A stretch of 64,000 nucleotides of DNA from Sciscionella marina DSM 45152 (lineage in GTDB: Bacteria > Actinomycetota > Actinomycetes > Mycobacteriales > Pseudonocardiaceae). The position numbers were made by a program, and so were the translations under genes. Where the stretch lies: positions 1-64,000 of the forward strand of contig NZ_KB905389.1 in assembly GCF_000379465.1 (NCBI RefSeq). Direction: 5' to 3'. How positions within the stretch are numbered: the first letter of the stretch is position 1; every line of letters begins with the position of its first letter. The notes beneath the pieces were generated by a model. It ran no database searches and had not been told where the DNA came from. It saw nothing but the letters and a program-made list of their open reading frames with translations. Shown piece after piece: positions 17,367 through 26,206 of the stretch.

Positions 17367-18881
17367 ATGACACAGGCGTCATCCGCGCAGCCGAATTGGT
17401 CCGTGACGAATCAGGCCGCAGCACTGGTTCCGGCGGCGGTAACCGCATTGCTCGACCGCGAGTGGAGACTGCTGATCGACGGCACGCTCGTCTCCGCCAC
17501 CGGCCACCGGACCTATCAGCGAGTGAGTCCCTATGGGGAAATGGTCATCGCCGAGGCACCGGACGCGGACGTCGGCGACGTCGATACTGCGGCGCGGACC
17601 GCACACGCCGCGCGAGCGAAATGGCGCGCAACGCCGAATACCGAGCGAGCGGAACTGGTGCGGGCACTCGCGGACTCCATCGAGGAGCATGGCGAGGAAT
17701 TGGCACTCCTGGACACCGTCGATGCCGGGTCGCCCATCAGCAACTCACGCGCCGACGTGGCCACTGCGGTCATGCAGCTGCGAATGTTCGCCGGGCAGGC
17801 ACTCGAGTTGAAGGGAACCTCGGTACCGGCCTCCCACGGTCTGCATATCACCGTTCGGGAACCGGTCGGTGTGGTGGCCCGGATCGTGCCCTACAACCAT
17901 CCGCTGATGTTCGCATGCAAAATCGGCGCCCCGCTGGTGGCGGGGAATCCGACCATCCTCAAACCGCCAGAGGCCGCCCCGCTTTCGGCGCTACGTCTCG
18001 GCGAGCTCGCCGCCGACATCTTCCCGCCCGGTGTTCTCTCCGTCGTCGTCGGCGACGGACCCGCGATCGGCGATGCCCTTGTACGTCATCGGCAGGTGCG
18101 CCGGATCGGTTTCATCGGATCCGAACCGACCGGGCGGGCTATCCAACGTGCCGCGGCCGAAACCGCCGTGAAAGACGTGACCCTGGAACTCGGCGGGAAG
18201 AACGCGATGGTCGTATTCGCCGACGCCGATCTCGACGCGGCCGCCAAGGGGGCGGTGTTCGGCATGAATTTCACGTGGTCTGGCCAGTCCTGTGGATCGA
18301 ACTCCCGGCTGTTGGTACAACGCGAAGTGCACGATGTGCTCGTCGAGAAAGTGGTCGCGCTGATCGAACGCCGCCGGATCGGCGACCCGTTCGACGAGGC
18401 CACCGAACAGGGAACCATGATCAACCGGGCGCAATACGAGAAAACGTTGCGCTACATCGAGACCGCGAAAAGCGAAGGCGCCACCGTGGTGACCGGGGGC
18501 GGCCCGCCTTCGAATCTCGAACGGGGCCTGTTCGTTGCTCCGACGGTGTTCACCGGAGTGCGGCCGGACTCGCGCATCGCCCAGGAGGAAGTGTTCGGCC
18601 CGCTCCTGTCGGTGCTCTCCTTCACCGACGAGGACGAGGCCATCGCTATCGCCAACGACGTCGACTACGGCCTCACTGCGAGTGTGTGGACCCAGGACGT
18701 GGCCCGTGCCCACCGCATGGTCCACGAGTTCGAAGCCGGCTTCACTTGGATCAACGACTCTTCCCGGCATTTTCCGAACGTGCCGTTCGGAGGTGTCAAG
18801 GGTTCGGGCGTCGGGCGCGAGGAAAGCCTGGAAGAACTGCTCAGTTACACCGAACTGAAAACGATAAACGTCAATTACTGA
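17367..18881 (+). CDS. Aldehyde dehydrogenase (NAD(P)+-dependent)
   Basis: A 504-aa aldehyde dehydrogenase. The catalytic Glu is in VTLELGGKNAMVVF and the nucleophilic Cys is in SGQSCGSNSR at about residue 308; the NAD-binding block IVPYNHPLMFACKIGAPLVA is present. ATG at 17367 (MTQASSAQPNW) is preferred; an ATG at 17349 would start inside the proposed operator. It oxidises an aldehyde, perhaps a benzaldehyde-type compound, to the acid. It is the first gene of the plus-strand operon and is followed 37 bp later by the HyuA-like gene. No membrane or signal sequence; cytoplasmic. Confidence 0.9.
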   Translation: MTQASSAQPNWSVTNQAAALVPAAVTALLDREWRLLIDGTLVSATGHRTYQRVSPYGEMVIAEAPDADVGDVDTAARTAHAARAKWRATPNTERAELVRALADSIEEHGEELALLDTVDAGSPISNSRADVATAVMQLRMFAGQALELKGTSVPASHGLHITVREPVGVVARIVPYNHPLMFACKIGAPLVAGNPTILKPPEAAPLSALRLGELAADIFPPGVLSVVVGDGPAIGDALVRHRQVRRIGFIGSEPTGRAIQRAAAETAVKDVTLELGGKNAMVVFADADLDAAAKGAVFGMNFTWSGQSCGSNSRLLVQREVHDVLVEKVVALIERRRIGDPFDEATEQGTMINRAQYEKTLRYIETAKSEGATVVTGGGPPSNLERGLFVAPTVFTGVRPDSRIAQEEVFGPLLSVLSFTDEDEAIAIANDVDYGLTASVWTQDVARAHRMVHEFEAGFTWINDSSRHFPNVPFGGVKGSGVGREESLEELLSYTELKTINVNY

Positions 18882-18918
18882 ACCGGCACCAATTCCGGAG
18901 AATGAGAGGACGTCTGCC

Positions 18919-21030
18919 ATGCCGTACGTGATCGGCATCGATACCGGCGGCACCTTCACCGATGCCTTCGCCGCCGACCAGCACAACCGCCTCGCGACGG
19001 CGAAGACACCGTCTACGCCGCCGAACTTCGCCGACGGTTTTCTCGACGCGATCGACGGACTTGCCGGTGACCTCGGCACCGATCCGAACGAGCTGCTGGC
19101 CAACACCGAGTACATCGTGCACGGCACCACTTCCACGCTCAATTCCCTGGTGACCGGCGACGTGGCGCGTGTCGGTTTTCTGACCACCCGCGGGCACGCG
19201 GACTCGATCGCCATCATGAACATGGAGGGCCGCTACGCTGGTCTCGGCAGCGACGAGATCCAGCACATGGCCAGGACCTCCAAGCCGCCCGCATTGGTGC
19301 CATGCGGGCGAATCGCCGAGATCGACGAACGGATCGACCACAAGGGGGCCGTAATCGTCCCCCTCGACGAGGACGGTGTACGCGAGTCGGTACGCGCACT
19401 GCTCGCCGACGATGTCGAGGCCATCGCCGTATCGCTGCTGTGGTCATTCCACAGCCCCGCGCACGAGCAGCGCGTACGTGAGTTGATCCATGAAGAGGCG
19501 CCCGGCTTGTACGTGGCACTGTCCAGCGAAGTGTCTCCGCGCATTCGAGAATATTCGCGCAGTGTCACCACGCTGATGAACACTCAGGTCGGGCCACGCC
19601 TCGGGGCATACCTGGAACCGTTGCAGGCAAGGTTGCGCGAACGGGGCTTCACCGGCGGACTGATGGTGATGCAGGGATCCGGCGGTTGTGTCAGCGCCGC
19701 GGATGCGCCCGGGCGCGCCATCACCACCATCGGATCGGTGCTCACCGGCGGGGTGGTCGGCTGTACCAGGATGGCCGAGGCACTGGAGACCGGCAAGGTC
19801 ATCTCCACCGACATGGGCGGAACGACGTTCCTCGTGGGATTGGTCGTCGACGGGAAACCGGTGGCAACCACCAGTACCGTGCTCAATCAGTACGCGATCA
19901 GCACTCCGACGGTGGACGTGCACACCATCGGCGCCGGTGGCGGCGCGATCGCTTGGCTCGACACTGCCGGCAACCTGAAGGTCGGACCGCGCAGTGCGGG
20001 TGCCAGCCCAGGCCCCGCCTGTTACGGCGATGGGGGCTGGGAGCCGACGGTGACCGACGCCGACCTCGTACTGGGGATCATCAACCCCGACAACTTCTTC
20101 GGTGGCCGCAAAAAGCTGCGAACCCAGCTGGCCCGTGAGGCGATCGACAAAGTGATCGCCACTCCCCTGAGCATGTCGGTCGATGACGCCGCTGCGGCGA
20201 TCTACGCGATTCAGAACGCCCAGACGGCCGATTTGGTGCGCAAGGTCGTGGTCAACTCGGGTCAGGACCCTCGGGAGTTCACCCTCTACGCCTACGGTGG
20301 CGCGGGCCCGATGCACTGCGCCAACTACGCCGCCGACCTCGGCGTCAACGAGGTTGTGGTGCCGCTTGGCGCGACCGCGGCCGTATTCTCGGCTTACGGC
20401 CTGGCCGCCTCCGACATCATCCTGACCGCGGAACGGTCACAACCCGCGCCGATGCCCGTCGATCCGGCGGCGGTCAATGCTGTGTACGCCGAGCTGGAAG
20501 CCGAACTCGACGCACGATTGACCAAACAGGGCCTCCGGTTTTCCACGGTCACTTATCAGCGTGAGGCCGACATTCGATACACGATGCAGATGGCCGAGGT
20601 GTCCACACCCGTGCCCGGCGGCAAACTCGCCGCGGAGCACATCGGCCACATCGGCCGCGACTTCGAGGACCGCTACGAAGCCGTGTACGGCAAGGGAACC
20701 GGATTTCCCGATGCGGGACTTCAGCTGATCACTTACCGGGTCCGCGCGGTCGGCACATTGCCGATCACGCCGACCTTGCCCGATCACGCCCGTAGTACCG
20801 GGGATCCCATTCCCAGCAGTGAGCGCGAGGTCTTCCTCGATGTCCGTGTCGGCAGACAGCGGGCACAGATCTACGACTATCGTGCGCTGAAGGCGGGCCA
20901 CCGTGTCATGGGCCCCGCCGTCGTCGAGGCGCCCACGACCACTGTGGCCCTGCCTCCGGGAACAGCGGGAACGGTCGACCGGCTCGGCAACCTCGTCATC
21001 CGCTACCGCACCGAAACTGAGGAGCACTGA
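18919..21030 (+). CDS. HyuA-like ATPase subunit of an acetone/acetophenone-carboxylase-type enzyme
   Basis: A 703-aa protein of the hydantoinase A/acetone carboxylase beta family. DTGGTFTDAF is at residues 8-17; TDMGGTTFLVGLVVDG and GAGPMHCANYAADLG follow. GAGAGGA 9 bases before the ATG supports the start. It overlaps the next gene by one base (TGATG). Together with a HyuB-like and a small CxxC/CxxC protein it forms a three-gene set, the layout of ATP-dependent ketone carboxylases rather than of simple hydantoinases. The ketone substrate is inferred from context (aryl or alkyl ketone). It is clearly divergent from the hyuA at 10894. Confidence 0.85.
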   Translation: MPYVIGIDTGGTFTDAFAADQHNRLATAKTPSTPPNFADGFLDAIDGLAGDLGTDPNELLANTEYIVHGTTSTLNSLVTGDVARVGFLTTRGHADSIAIMNMEGRYAGLGSDEIQHMARTSKPPALVPCGRIAEIDERIDHKGAVIVPLDEDGVRESVRALLADDVEAIAVSLLWSFHSPAHEQRVRELIHEEAPGLYVALSSEVSPRIREYSRSVTTLMNTQVGPRLGAYLEPLQARLRERGFTGGLMVMQGSGGCVSAADAPGRAITTIGSVLTGGVVGCTRMAEALETGKVISTDMGGTTFLVGLVVDGKPVATTSTVLNQYAISTPTVDVHTIGAGGGAIAWLDTAGNLKVGPRSAGASPGPACYGDGGWEPTVTDADLVLGIINPDNFFGGRKKLRTQLAREAIDKVIATPLSMSVDDAAAAIYAIQNAQTADLVRKVVVNSGQDPREFTLYAYGGAGPMHCANYAADLGVNEVVVPLGATAAVFSAYGLAASDIILTAERSQPAPMPVDPAAVNAVYAELEAELDARLTKQGLRFSTVTYQREADIRYTMQMAEVSTPVPGGKLAAEHIGHIGRDFEDRYEAVYGKGTGFPDAGLQLITYRVRAVGTLPITPTLPDHARSTGDPIPSSEREVFLDVRVGRQRAQIYDYRALKAGHRVMGPAVVEAPTTTVALPPGTAGTVDRLGNLVIRYRTETEEH

Positions 21031-23030
21031 TGCCCGTCATCCCCGTCGCCGGTTCCGAGCGCTTCGCCGAGTCCGGCCAGCCACTCCAGACCTCCGGCCC
21101 GTTCGGTGACGTCATCCTGCACCGTGTCAGCGAGGACATCACGGCCGGGCTGGACGCGCTGACCTACGAAGTGATCAGGCACCGACTCGTGGCCGTCACC
21201 GACGACATGGGTGACGCGGTCAAACGTATGTCCGGTTCGGTCGTAGTCACCGACTGCAACGATTTCGGCACCGGCATCATGGACGAGGCGGGCGAAACCG
21301 TGCAGGTCGGCCTCTACAACATGCAACTGGGCTCGGCCCTCGATATGGCCGCGCGCTGGACACTCACCAATCGCAGCGCCAATCCCGGCATCCGCGAGGG
21401 CGACCAGTTCTTGCTCAACGATCCGTGGGTCGGTGGTGGACTGCACCAGAACGACGTCACCGTCCTTGCGCCACTGTTCCATGACGGCCAGCTGTTCTGC
21501 TGGACAGCCGCGGTCGCCCACCAGGTCGACCTCGGGGGCGTCTCCCCCGGAAGCTGGTCGGTCGACGGCCGCGACGTGTTCTGGGAGTCCCTGCCGATCC
21601 CCCCTGTCAAGATCGTCGAAGAAGGCCAGCTGCGTGCGGACACCGAGGACATGTACCTGCGCCGCTCGCGCGTTCCGAGACTTGTCGGTCTCGACCTGCG
21701 CGCCAAGATCGGAGCCAACAACGTCGCGCATGACCGGCTGACGGCGTTGATCGACACTTACGGACCGGACACGGTCAAAGCCGTGATGAAGAAGATGATG
21801 AACGACGCCGAGGCACGGCTGAAAGCGAAGTTGCGGGAACTTCCCGATGGCACCTGGTCATCGGTGGCACACCAGGACGGCGGCCGTTCCGGTGACCGCG
21901 AGATCCACAAGATCGTCGTCGCGATGACCAAGGACGGCGAGCGGCTTACCTTCGATTTCACCGGTACCGACCTCCAGGTCGAGGGAATCATCAACTGCAC
22001 GTACGCGGGACTGCGCGGCGGCATTCTGCCGGTCATGCTCACGATGCTCTGTCCGGAGATGTCCTGGTCGCCGGGTGGGGTCTTCCGGTGTATGGACATC
22101 ATCAGCGAACCCGGCACGATCAACAACTGCACCTTTCCCGCGGGAATCGGCAAGGCCTCGGTGAACTCCGCGTGGGCAACACAGAACGCCGTGTCGGAAA
22201 CGGTCGCCGAAATGCTGATCACCCATCCCGAGTTCGGCCGCTCCGCCATGAGTGTGTGCTGTGGAACCTGGGACCTCACACTGCTTTCGGGCGTAGATCA
22301 GCGTGGCAGCGGGTTCGCCACCATGATATGCGACCCCACCGCGGGAGGCTTGGGTGCCAGAGTCGACAACGACGGCGTCGATACCGGTGGCGCCCATTGC
22401 ATCCCCATGGGCCGGACCGCCGATGTCGAGATCAACGAATTCAACTTTCCCATGTTGTACTTGTGGCGGCGGGAGGAAGTCGACTCGGGTGGGCCCGGCC
22501 GGTGGCGCGGCGGTGTCGGCGCATCGAGTTGTTTCATACCGCACGATTCCCCGGTCGGCGAGGTACACCTCGTTGTCTCGGCCAACGGAAAAGCCGTCCC
22601 GCAGGCGGCCGGTCTGTCCGGTGCCTATCCCGCCGCGACACAATGGGACGTCCTCGTCCGTGACGCCGGGGTCCGCGAACAGTTCGCCGCAGGCAAGATC
22701 CCGCGGTCGTTGGAACAACTCGGGGGCCGAACCCAGGTAGTGCCCCCACATCTGGAGACCGATCTGACCCCTGGCGACGTGTACTTCACCCATTGGCAAG
22801 GTGGTGGGGGCATCGGTGATCCGTTACATCGCGAACCGGAGAGAGTCGCCAAAGACGTGGGCGAAGGTAAAGTTTCCGCGCATGCCGCACACGCGGTATA
22901 CGGTGTCGTACTCGCCGACGAGGGCCGTGCCGATCCGGAGGCGACCGAGACCCTCCGCCGTCAGCTGAGTCGCCGCCGTGTCGGGCTCGAGCCCGAGCAG
23001 TCCCCGATCGATAGCGGAGCGCGCCGATGA
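21030..23030 (+). CDS. HyuB-like catalytic subunit of an acetone/acetophenone-carboxylase-type enzyme
   Basis: A 666-aa HyuB-family protein, longer than typical HyuB (about 530-580) and nearer to carboxylase alpha subunits. Conserved blocks include GDQFLLNDPWVGGGLHQNDV, the family's metal/substrate region, and GGPGRWRGGVGASSCF. The start overlaps the preceding stop and the ATG of the next gene overlaps this stop (ATGA), so all three are translationally coupled. Expected role: ATP- and metal-dependent carboxylation of an activated enol in complex with the other two proteins. Hydrolysis of a cyclic amide remains possible. Confidence 0.85.
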   Translation: MPVIPVAGSERFAESGQPLQTSGPFGDVILHRVSEDITAGLDALTYEVIRHRLVAVTDDMGDAVKRMSGSVVVTDCNDFGTGIMDEAGETVQVGLYNMQLGSALDMAARWTLTNRSANPGIREGDQFLLNDPWVGGGLHQNDVTVLAPLFHDGQLFCWTAAVAHQVDLGGVSPGSWSVDGRDVFWESLPIPPVKIVEEGQLRADTEDMYLRRSRVPRLVGLDLRAKIGANNVAHDRLTALIDTYGPDTVKAVMKKMMNDAEARLKAKLRELPDGTWSSVAHQDGGRSGDREIHKIVVAMTKDGERLTFDFTGTDLQVEGIINCTYAGLRGGILPVMLTMLCPEMSWSPGGVFRCMDIISEPGTINNCTFPAGIGKASVNSAWATQNAVSETVAEMLITHPEFGRSAMSVCCGTWDLTLLSGVDQRGSGFATMICDPTAGGLGARVDNDGVDTGGAHCIPMGRTADVEINEFNFPMLYLWRREEVDSGGPGRWRGGVGASSCFIPHDSPVGEVHLVVSANGKAVPQAAGLSGAYPAATQWDVLVRDAGVREQFAAGKIPRSLEQLGGRTQVVPPHLETDLTPGDVYFTHWQGGGGIGDPLHREPERVAKDVGEGKVSAHAAHAVYGVVLADEGRADPEATETLRRQLSRRRVGLEPEQSPIDSGARR

Positions 23031-23308
23031 TCATCGACTTCAACTTGTGCACCGACGAAAATGGGGCCGTGGTCTGCCGCCACTGCGAGACGACCATCGG
23101 CGATTCGCGCAGCTCTCCTATGAACAAGGCCCTGCGTCATGCGCGGCCCTCGGTCGATGCCGGGCCCGGCATACACGCCGATCCCGCGCTCTTCGTGGAC
23201 CGCGGGATCATGCTGCGCCAAGTATCCTGCCCAGGCTGTTTCACCTTGCTGCGCACCGAGATCGTCCCCGCCGAAGAACCCTCGTACCGGGAATGGAGCC
23301 TGCGATGA
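23027..23308 (+). CDS. Small zinc-binding subunit, acetone carboxylase gamma-like
   Basis: A 93-aa protein with two CxxC pairs: CRHC at about residues 17-20 and CPGC at 68-71, a likely structural zinc site. Size, cysteine spacing and position directly behind HyuA-like and HyuB-like genes match the gamma-type small subunit of acetone and acetophenone carboxylases (which are somewhat larger). It overlaps both neighbours by ATGA. The presence of this subunit is the main reason to call the set a carboxylase. Sequence similarity outside the cysteines is weak by eye, so the family call is moderate. Confidence 0.7.
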   Translation: MIIDFNLCTDENGAVVCRHCETTIGDSRSSPMNKALRHARPSVDAGPGIHADPALFVDRGIMLRQVSCPGCFTLLRTEIVPAEEPSYREWSLR

Positions 23309-24066
23309 GCGTCCGCGCACTCGAAGAGAAGACGATTGTGGTCACCGGCGCGGCCCAGGGCATCGGCGCCGCCTACGCCCGCCGCCTCGTCGATGAGGGC
23401 TGCAACGTCGTGCTGACCGACCGCAACCGGGAAAAACTGGAAGCCTGCGCGGCCACCCTCGATGGGCCCGGAAAGGCGTACGCGCACCCGCTCGATGTCA
23501 CCGACCGTGCGTCCTGCGAACAGCTCGCCGCGACACTGACCGAGGCATATGGCCACATCGACGGACTGATCAACAATGCGGCGGTGTTCTCTACCATCAC
23601 CATGAAACCGTTCTGGGAGATCACCGACAAAGAATGGGATGAAGTACAAGCAGTCAACCTGCGCGGACCGTGGCTGACGGTTTCGGCACTGCTGCCGCTG
23701 CTGACCAAGGCCGGCACCGCCAGCATCGTCAATATTGGTTCCGACGCGGTCCTGCTCGGCCGGCCCGGCTACTTGCATTACATAGCCAGCAAAGGCGGCG
23801 TGCACGGCATGACCTATTCCATGGCCCGTGAGCTCGGCCAGTTCGGGATACGGGTGAATACTCTTTCTCCCGGACCGGTCTACACCGAAGTACCGCGCGA
23901 AACCGTCACAGCCGAACAACGCGAGACCATGCTCTCGGCACAGGCACTTCCCCGGACTGCCTGCCCTGACGACATGCTGGGCACGGCCGCATTCCTGCTC
24001 AGCGATGACGCTGCCTACCTGACCGGGCAGACCATCAGCGTCAACGCAGGCCTCGTCCACCGCTGA
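23305..24066 (+). CDS. Short-chain dehydrogenase/reductase
   Basis: A 253-aa classical SDR: cofactor motif TGAAQGIG near residue 14, NNAAV, catalytic Ser in IVNIGSDAV and YIASKGG supplying Tyr and Lys. The acidic residue after strand 2 (LTDRNRE) suggests NAD preference. The ATG overlaps the previous stop (ATGA); an ATG 12 bases upstream is also in frame. Within this operon it would interconvert an alcohol and the ketone that the carboxylase uses, for instance 1-phenylethanol-type alcohols; that is inference from context. Confidence 0.9.
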   Translation: MSVRALEEKTIVVTGAAQGIGAAYARRLVDEGCNVVLTDRNREKLEACAATLDGPGKAYAHPLDVTDRASCEQLAATLTEAYGHIDGLINNAAVFSTITMKPFWEITDKEWDEVQAVNLRGPWLTVSALLPLLTKAGTASIVNIGSDAVLLGRPGYLHYIASKGGVHGMTYSMARELGQFGIRVNTLSPGPVYTEVPRETVTAEQRETMLSAQALPRTACPDDMLGTAAFLLSDDAAYLTGQTISVNAGLVHR

Positions 24067-24086
24067 ACCTCTCGAAGGAACGCGCT

Positions 24087-24791
24087 ATGACCAACTCGTC
24101 CGAGACCGAAGAAATCCGGCAGCTTGTCTCACTCTCGTCACGCATTCTCGGAAGCTCCGACCAGGGTGATCTCATTTGGGGGCACGCATCGACCCGTGAT
24201 CCTGACGGGCGCGGAGTATGGATGAAAGCCAGTGGCTGGGGGCTCGAAGAGGTCACGCCCGACCAGGTGCAACTGGTCGACCCCGTTGGCGATGTGCTCG
24301 AGGGAGCCGGCCCCCGGCACAGCGAATACCCCATCCACACCGAAATCATCGCCGCCCGCCCCGACGTCGGTGGTGTCGTCCATACCCACTCCCCGTACGC
24401 CGTAGCACTGGCGGCTGCCGGGCAACCACTGCGGCCGGTCAGCCACGCCGCCAACTACTTCGTCCCACCGGAGATTCCGCGCTTCACCGATACCGCCGAC
24501 CTGATCCTCACCCCTGAACTGGGCGGGAGTCTCGCGGCTACCCTCGGCGCCGCGTCCGCAGTGTTCCTGGTCAACCACGGTATCGTCACCGTGGGCCCGA
24601 CCCTGCAAGTGGCCACGGTCGCCGCGATCATCCTGGAACGGGCCGCTCAGCAGCAATGGATCACACAAGGATTCGACTCGTGGCCGTCTTGGTCCGAACC
24701 CGCCGAGTCCGAATCCAAACGTCGGCACATCTTTCATGCTGATGCCGTCTATCAGGTCTGGGATTACCTCGTGCGCCGACTGGAGCAATAA
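24087..24791 (+). CDS. Class II aldolase/adducin-family protein
   Basis: A 234-aa zinc aldolase-type protein. Metal ligands are visible in VVHTHSPYAVALA (two His) and VNHGIVTVG (third His); the catalytic acid position is in YPIHTEIIAARPDVGG. Family members cleave hydroxy-acids or decarboxylate beta-keto or hydroxy acids. It follows the SDR by 20 bp and precedes the P450 by 36 bp, so it is in the same operon. It could split or decarboxylate the carboxylated product; no substrate can be read from the sequence. Confidence 0.87.
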   Translation: MTNSSETEEIRQLVSLSSRILGSSDQGDLIWGHASTRDPDGRGVWMKASGWGLEEVTPDQVQLVDPVGDVLEGAGPRHSEYPIHTEIIAARPDVGGVVHTHSPYAVALAAAGQPLRPVSHAANYFVPPEIPRFTDTADLILTPELGGSLAATLGAASAVFLVNHGIVTVGPTLQVATVAAIILERAAQQQWITQGFDSWPSWSEPAESESKRRHIFHADAVYQVWDYLVRRLEQ

Positions 24792-24827
24792 CCAGCACAC
24801 CCGTAGACCAAAGGGAGAGCACCCGCG

Positions 24828-26012
24828 ATGACCACGACGCCGACATTCCCGGCATGCCCTTTCGATCACCACGCTCCGCTGTCCAGCGAGGAGATCTTCG
24901 CCGACTACGCCGGTCTGCGCGCCCGCGGAGTCACCTATTCCGCGGAGCACGGGGGATTCTGGGTACTCAGCCGCTACGCCGATGTTCGCGCAGCCCTTCG
25001 GGATCCGGCCACGTTCTCCTCCGCGGGCGGCATCCGTATCCCCGCCATCGGTACGGGACGATCGATCCCGATCGAGTTCGACCCGCCGCTGCACACCGAC
25101 TATCGCAAACTCTTCACCGCACGGATCACCTCGCGGTCGGTACGTGCCATGACTCCATTCCTGACCGATCTGATCAACGGTCTTGTGGACGGCTACCACG
25201 AAAACGGCGGCGGCGACTTCGTACGTCAGGTCGCCTTGCCCATGCCGTTGGCGGTTCTTGAGGAGGTGGTGGGCTTTCAGCCGGACACCATCTCCCAACT
25301 TCGGGAGCTGACCGAGGACTCGTGGCATCAGATCACCGAGCGCTCCCTCGACGAAGCCCGGAGTCAATTGTGTGCGGTGATCCGCGCGGAAATCGCCCGC
25401 CACCGAAGCCACCTGCCCGACGACTACCTCACCGAGCTGCTCGCCGCCCGGGTCGATGGCCGTCCGGTCACCGACGACGAGCTCGAACGTGTCCTGCTGA
25501 CCTTCGCGATCGCCGGGCATGAGACGACCACCAATGCCGCGGGGTGGCTGGCACATCTCTTGGCGCGGAACCAGTCGCTGCAGACGACGGTCCGCCACGA
25601 TCCTGACCGTGTTCCGGTACTGGTCGAAGAGGCGCTCCGCGTCGGCAGTCCGGCACAACTGTTCGCCCGCGAGACGACACGTGACGTGGAAATCGGTGGT
25701 CAGACGATTCCGGCAGGATCCAGGGTATTACTCGCGCTCGCCTCGGCCAACCGCGACGAAACGCAATTCCCCGATGCGACCACCATCGACCTCGACCGCG
25801 GTCTGCGTGGACATCTGGCTTTCGGATTCGGCATCCACCAGTGTCCAGGTGCGGTCCTCGCACGCACCGAGCTCAAGCTTCTCCTGACCCGACTCGCGGA
25901 ACTACCGGCACTCGTTCCTGCGGGAACACCGGATTTCGGGGCATTGGTCGGCGGTATTCACCACGGCCCGCGTTCTCTACCCCTTGTGTTCGACGAAGGA
26001 GCATTCCAGTGA
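24828..26012 (+). CDS. Cytochrome P450
   Basis: A 394-aa soluble bacterial P450. The oxygen-activating I-helix motif is AGHETTTNA, the ExxR is in VEEALRV, and the haem loop FGFGIHQCPGAVLARTEL places the Cys ligand at about residue 339. GGGAGAG 9 bases before the ATG supports the start. It is directly followed by its ferredoxin (overlapping) and a ferredoxin reductase, a complete class I electron chain. It would hydroxylate an alkyl side chain, ring or aryl ether of the pathway substrate. Confidence 0.93.
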   Translation: MTTTPTFPACPFDHHAPLSSEEIFADYAGLRARGVTYSAEHGGFWVLSRYADVRAALRDPATFSSAGGIRIPAIGTGRSIPIEFDPPLHTDYRKLFTARITSRSVRAMTPFLTDLINGLVDGYHENGGGDFVRQVALPMPLAVLEEVVGFQPDTISQLRELTEDSWHQITERSLDEARSQLCAVIRAEIARHRSHLPDDYLTELLAARVDGRPVTDDELERVLLTFAIAGHETTTNAAGWLAHLLARNQSLQTTVRHDPDRVPVLVEEALRVGSPAQLFARETTRDVEIGGQTIPAGSRVLLALASANRDETQFPDATTIDLDRGLRGHLAFGFGIHQCPGAVLARTELKLLLTRLAELPALVPAGTPDFGALVGGIHHGPRSLPLVFDEGAFQ

Positions 26013-26206
26013 AGGTCACCATCGACACCCAACTGTGCAGCGGTCACGGAAACTGCCTTTTCGCCGCGCCCGAAGTATTCGATCTGGACCCGGCGACCGA
26101 TATCGCTTACCTGCGCAAAACGGAGTTCAGCGAAGCGGACGAATCCGCTGTCCGCGAAGCCGTCGCCGACTGCCCGGCCAACGCCATCCAGGCCGATGAC
26201 TCTTAG
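26009..26206 (+). CDS. [3Fe-4S] ferredoxin
   Basis: A 65-aa ferredoxin starting VKVTIDTQLCSGHGNC from a GTG that overlaps the P450 stop (GTGA). The cluster motif is CSGHGNC plus a distal CP in DCPANAI, so the second Cys of a four-Cys motif is replaced by His, typical of [3Fe-4S] ferredoxins that serve actinomycete P450s. It carries electrons from the reductase encoded next to the P450 encoded before it. It overlaps the reductase gene by 11 bases. Confidence 0.92.
   Translation: MKVTIDTQLCSGHGNCLFAAPEVFDLDPATDIAYLRKTEFSEADESAVREAVADCPANAIQADDS

Noticed and set aside
18919-23030. Second plain hydantoinase (HyuAB)
   Set aside because: The extra small CxxC/CxxC gene, the longer HyuB and the operon context fit a carboxylase better, although hydrolysis is not excluded.
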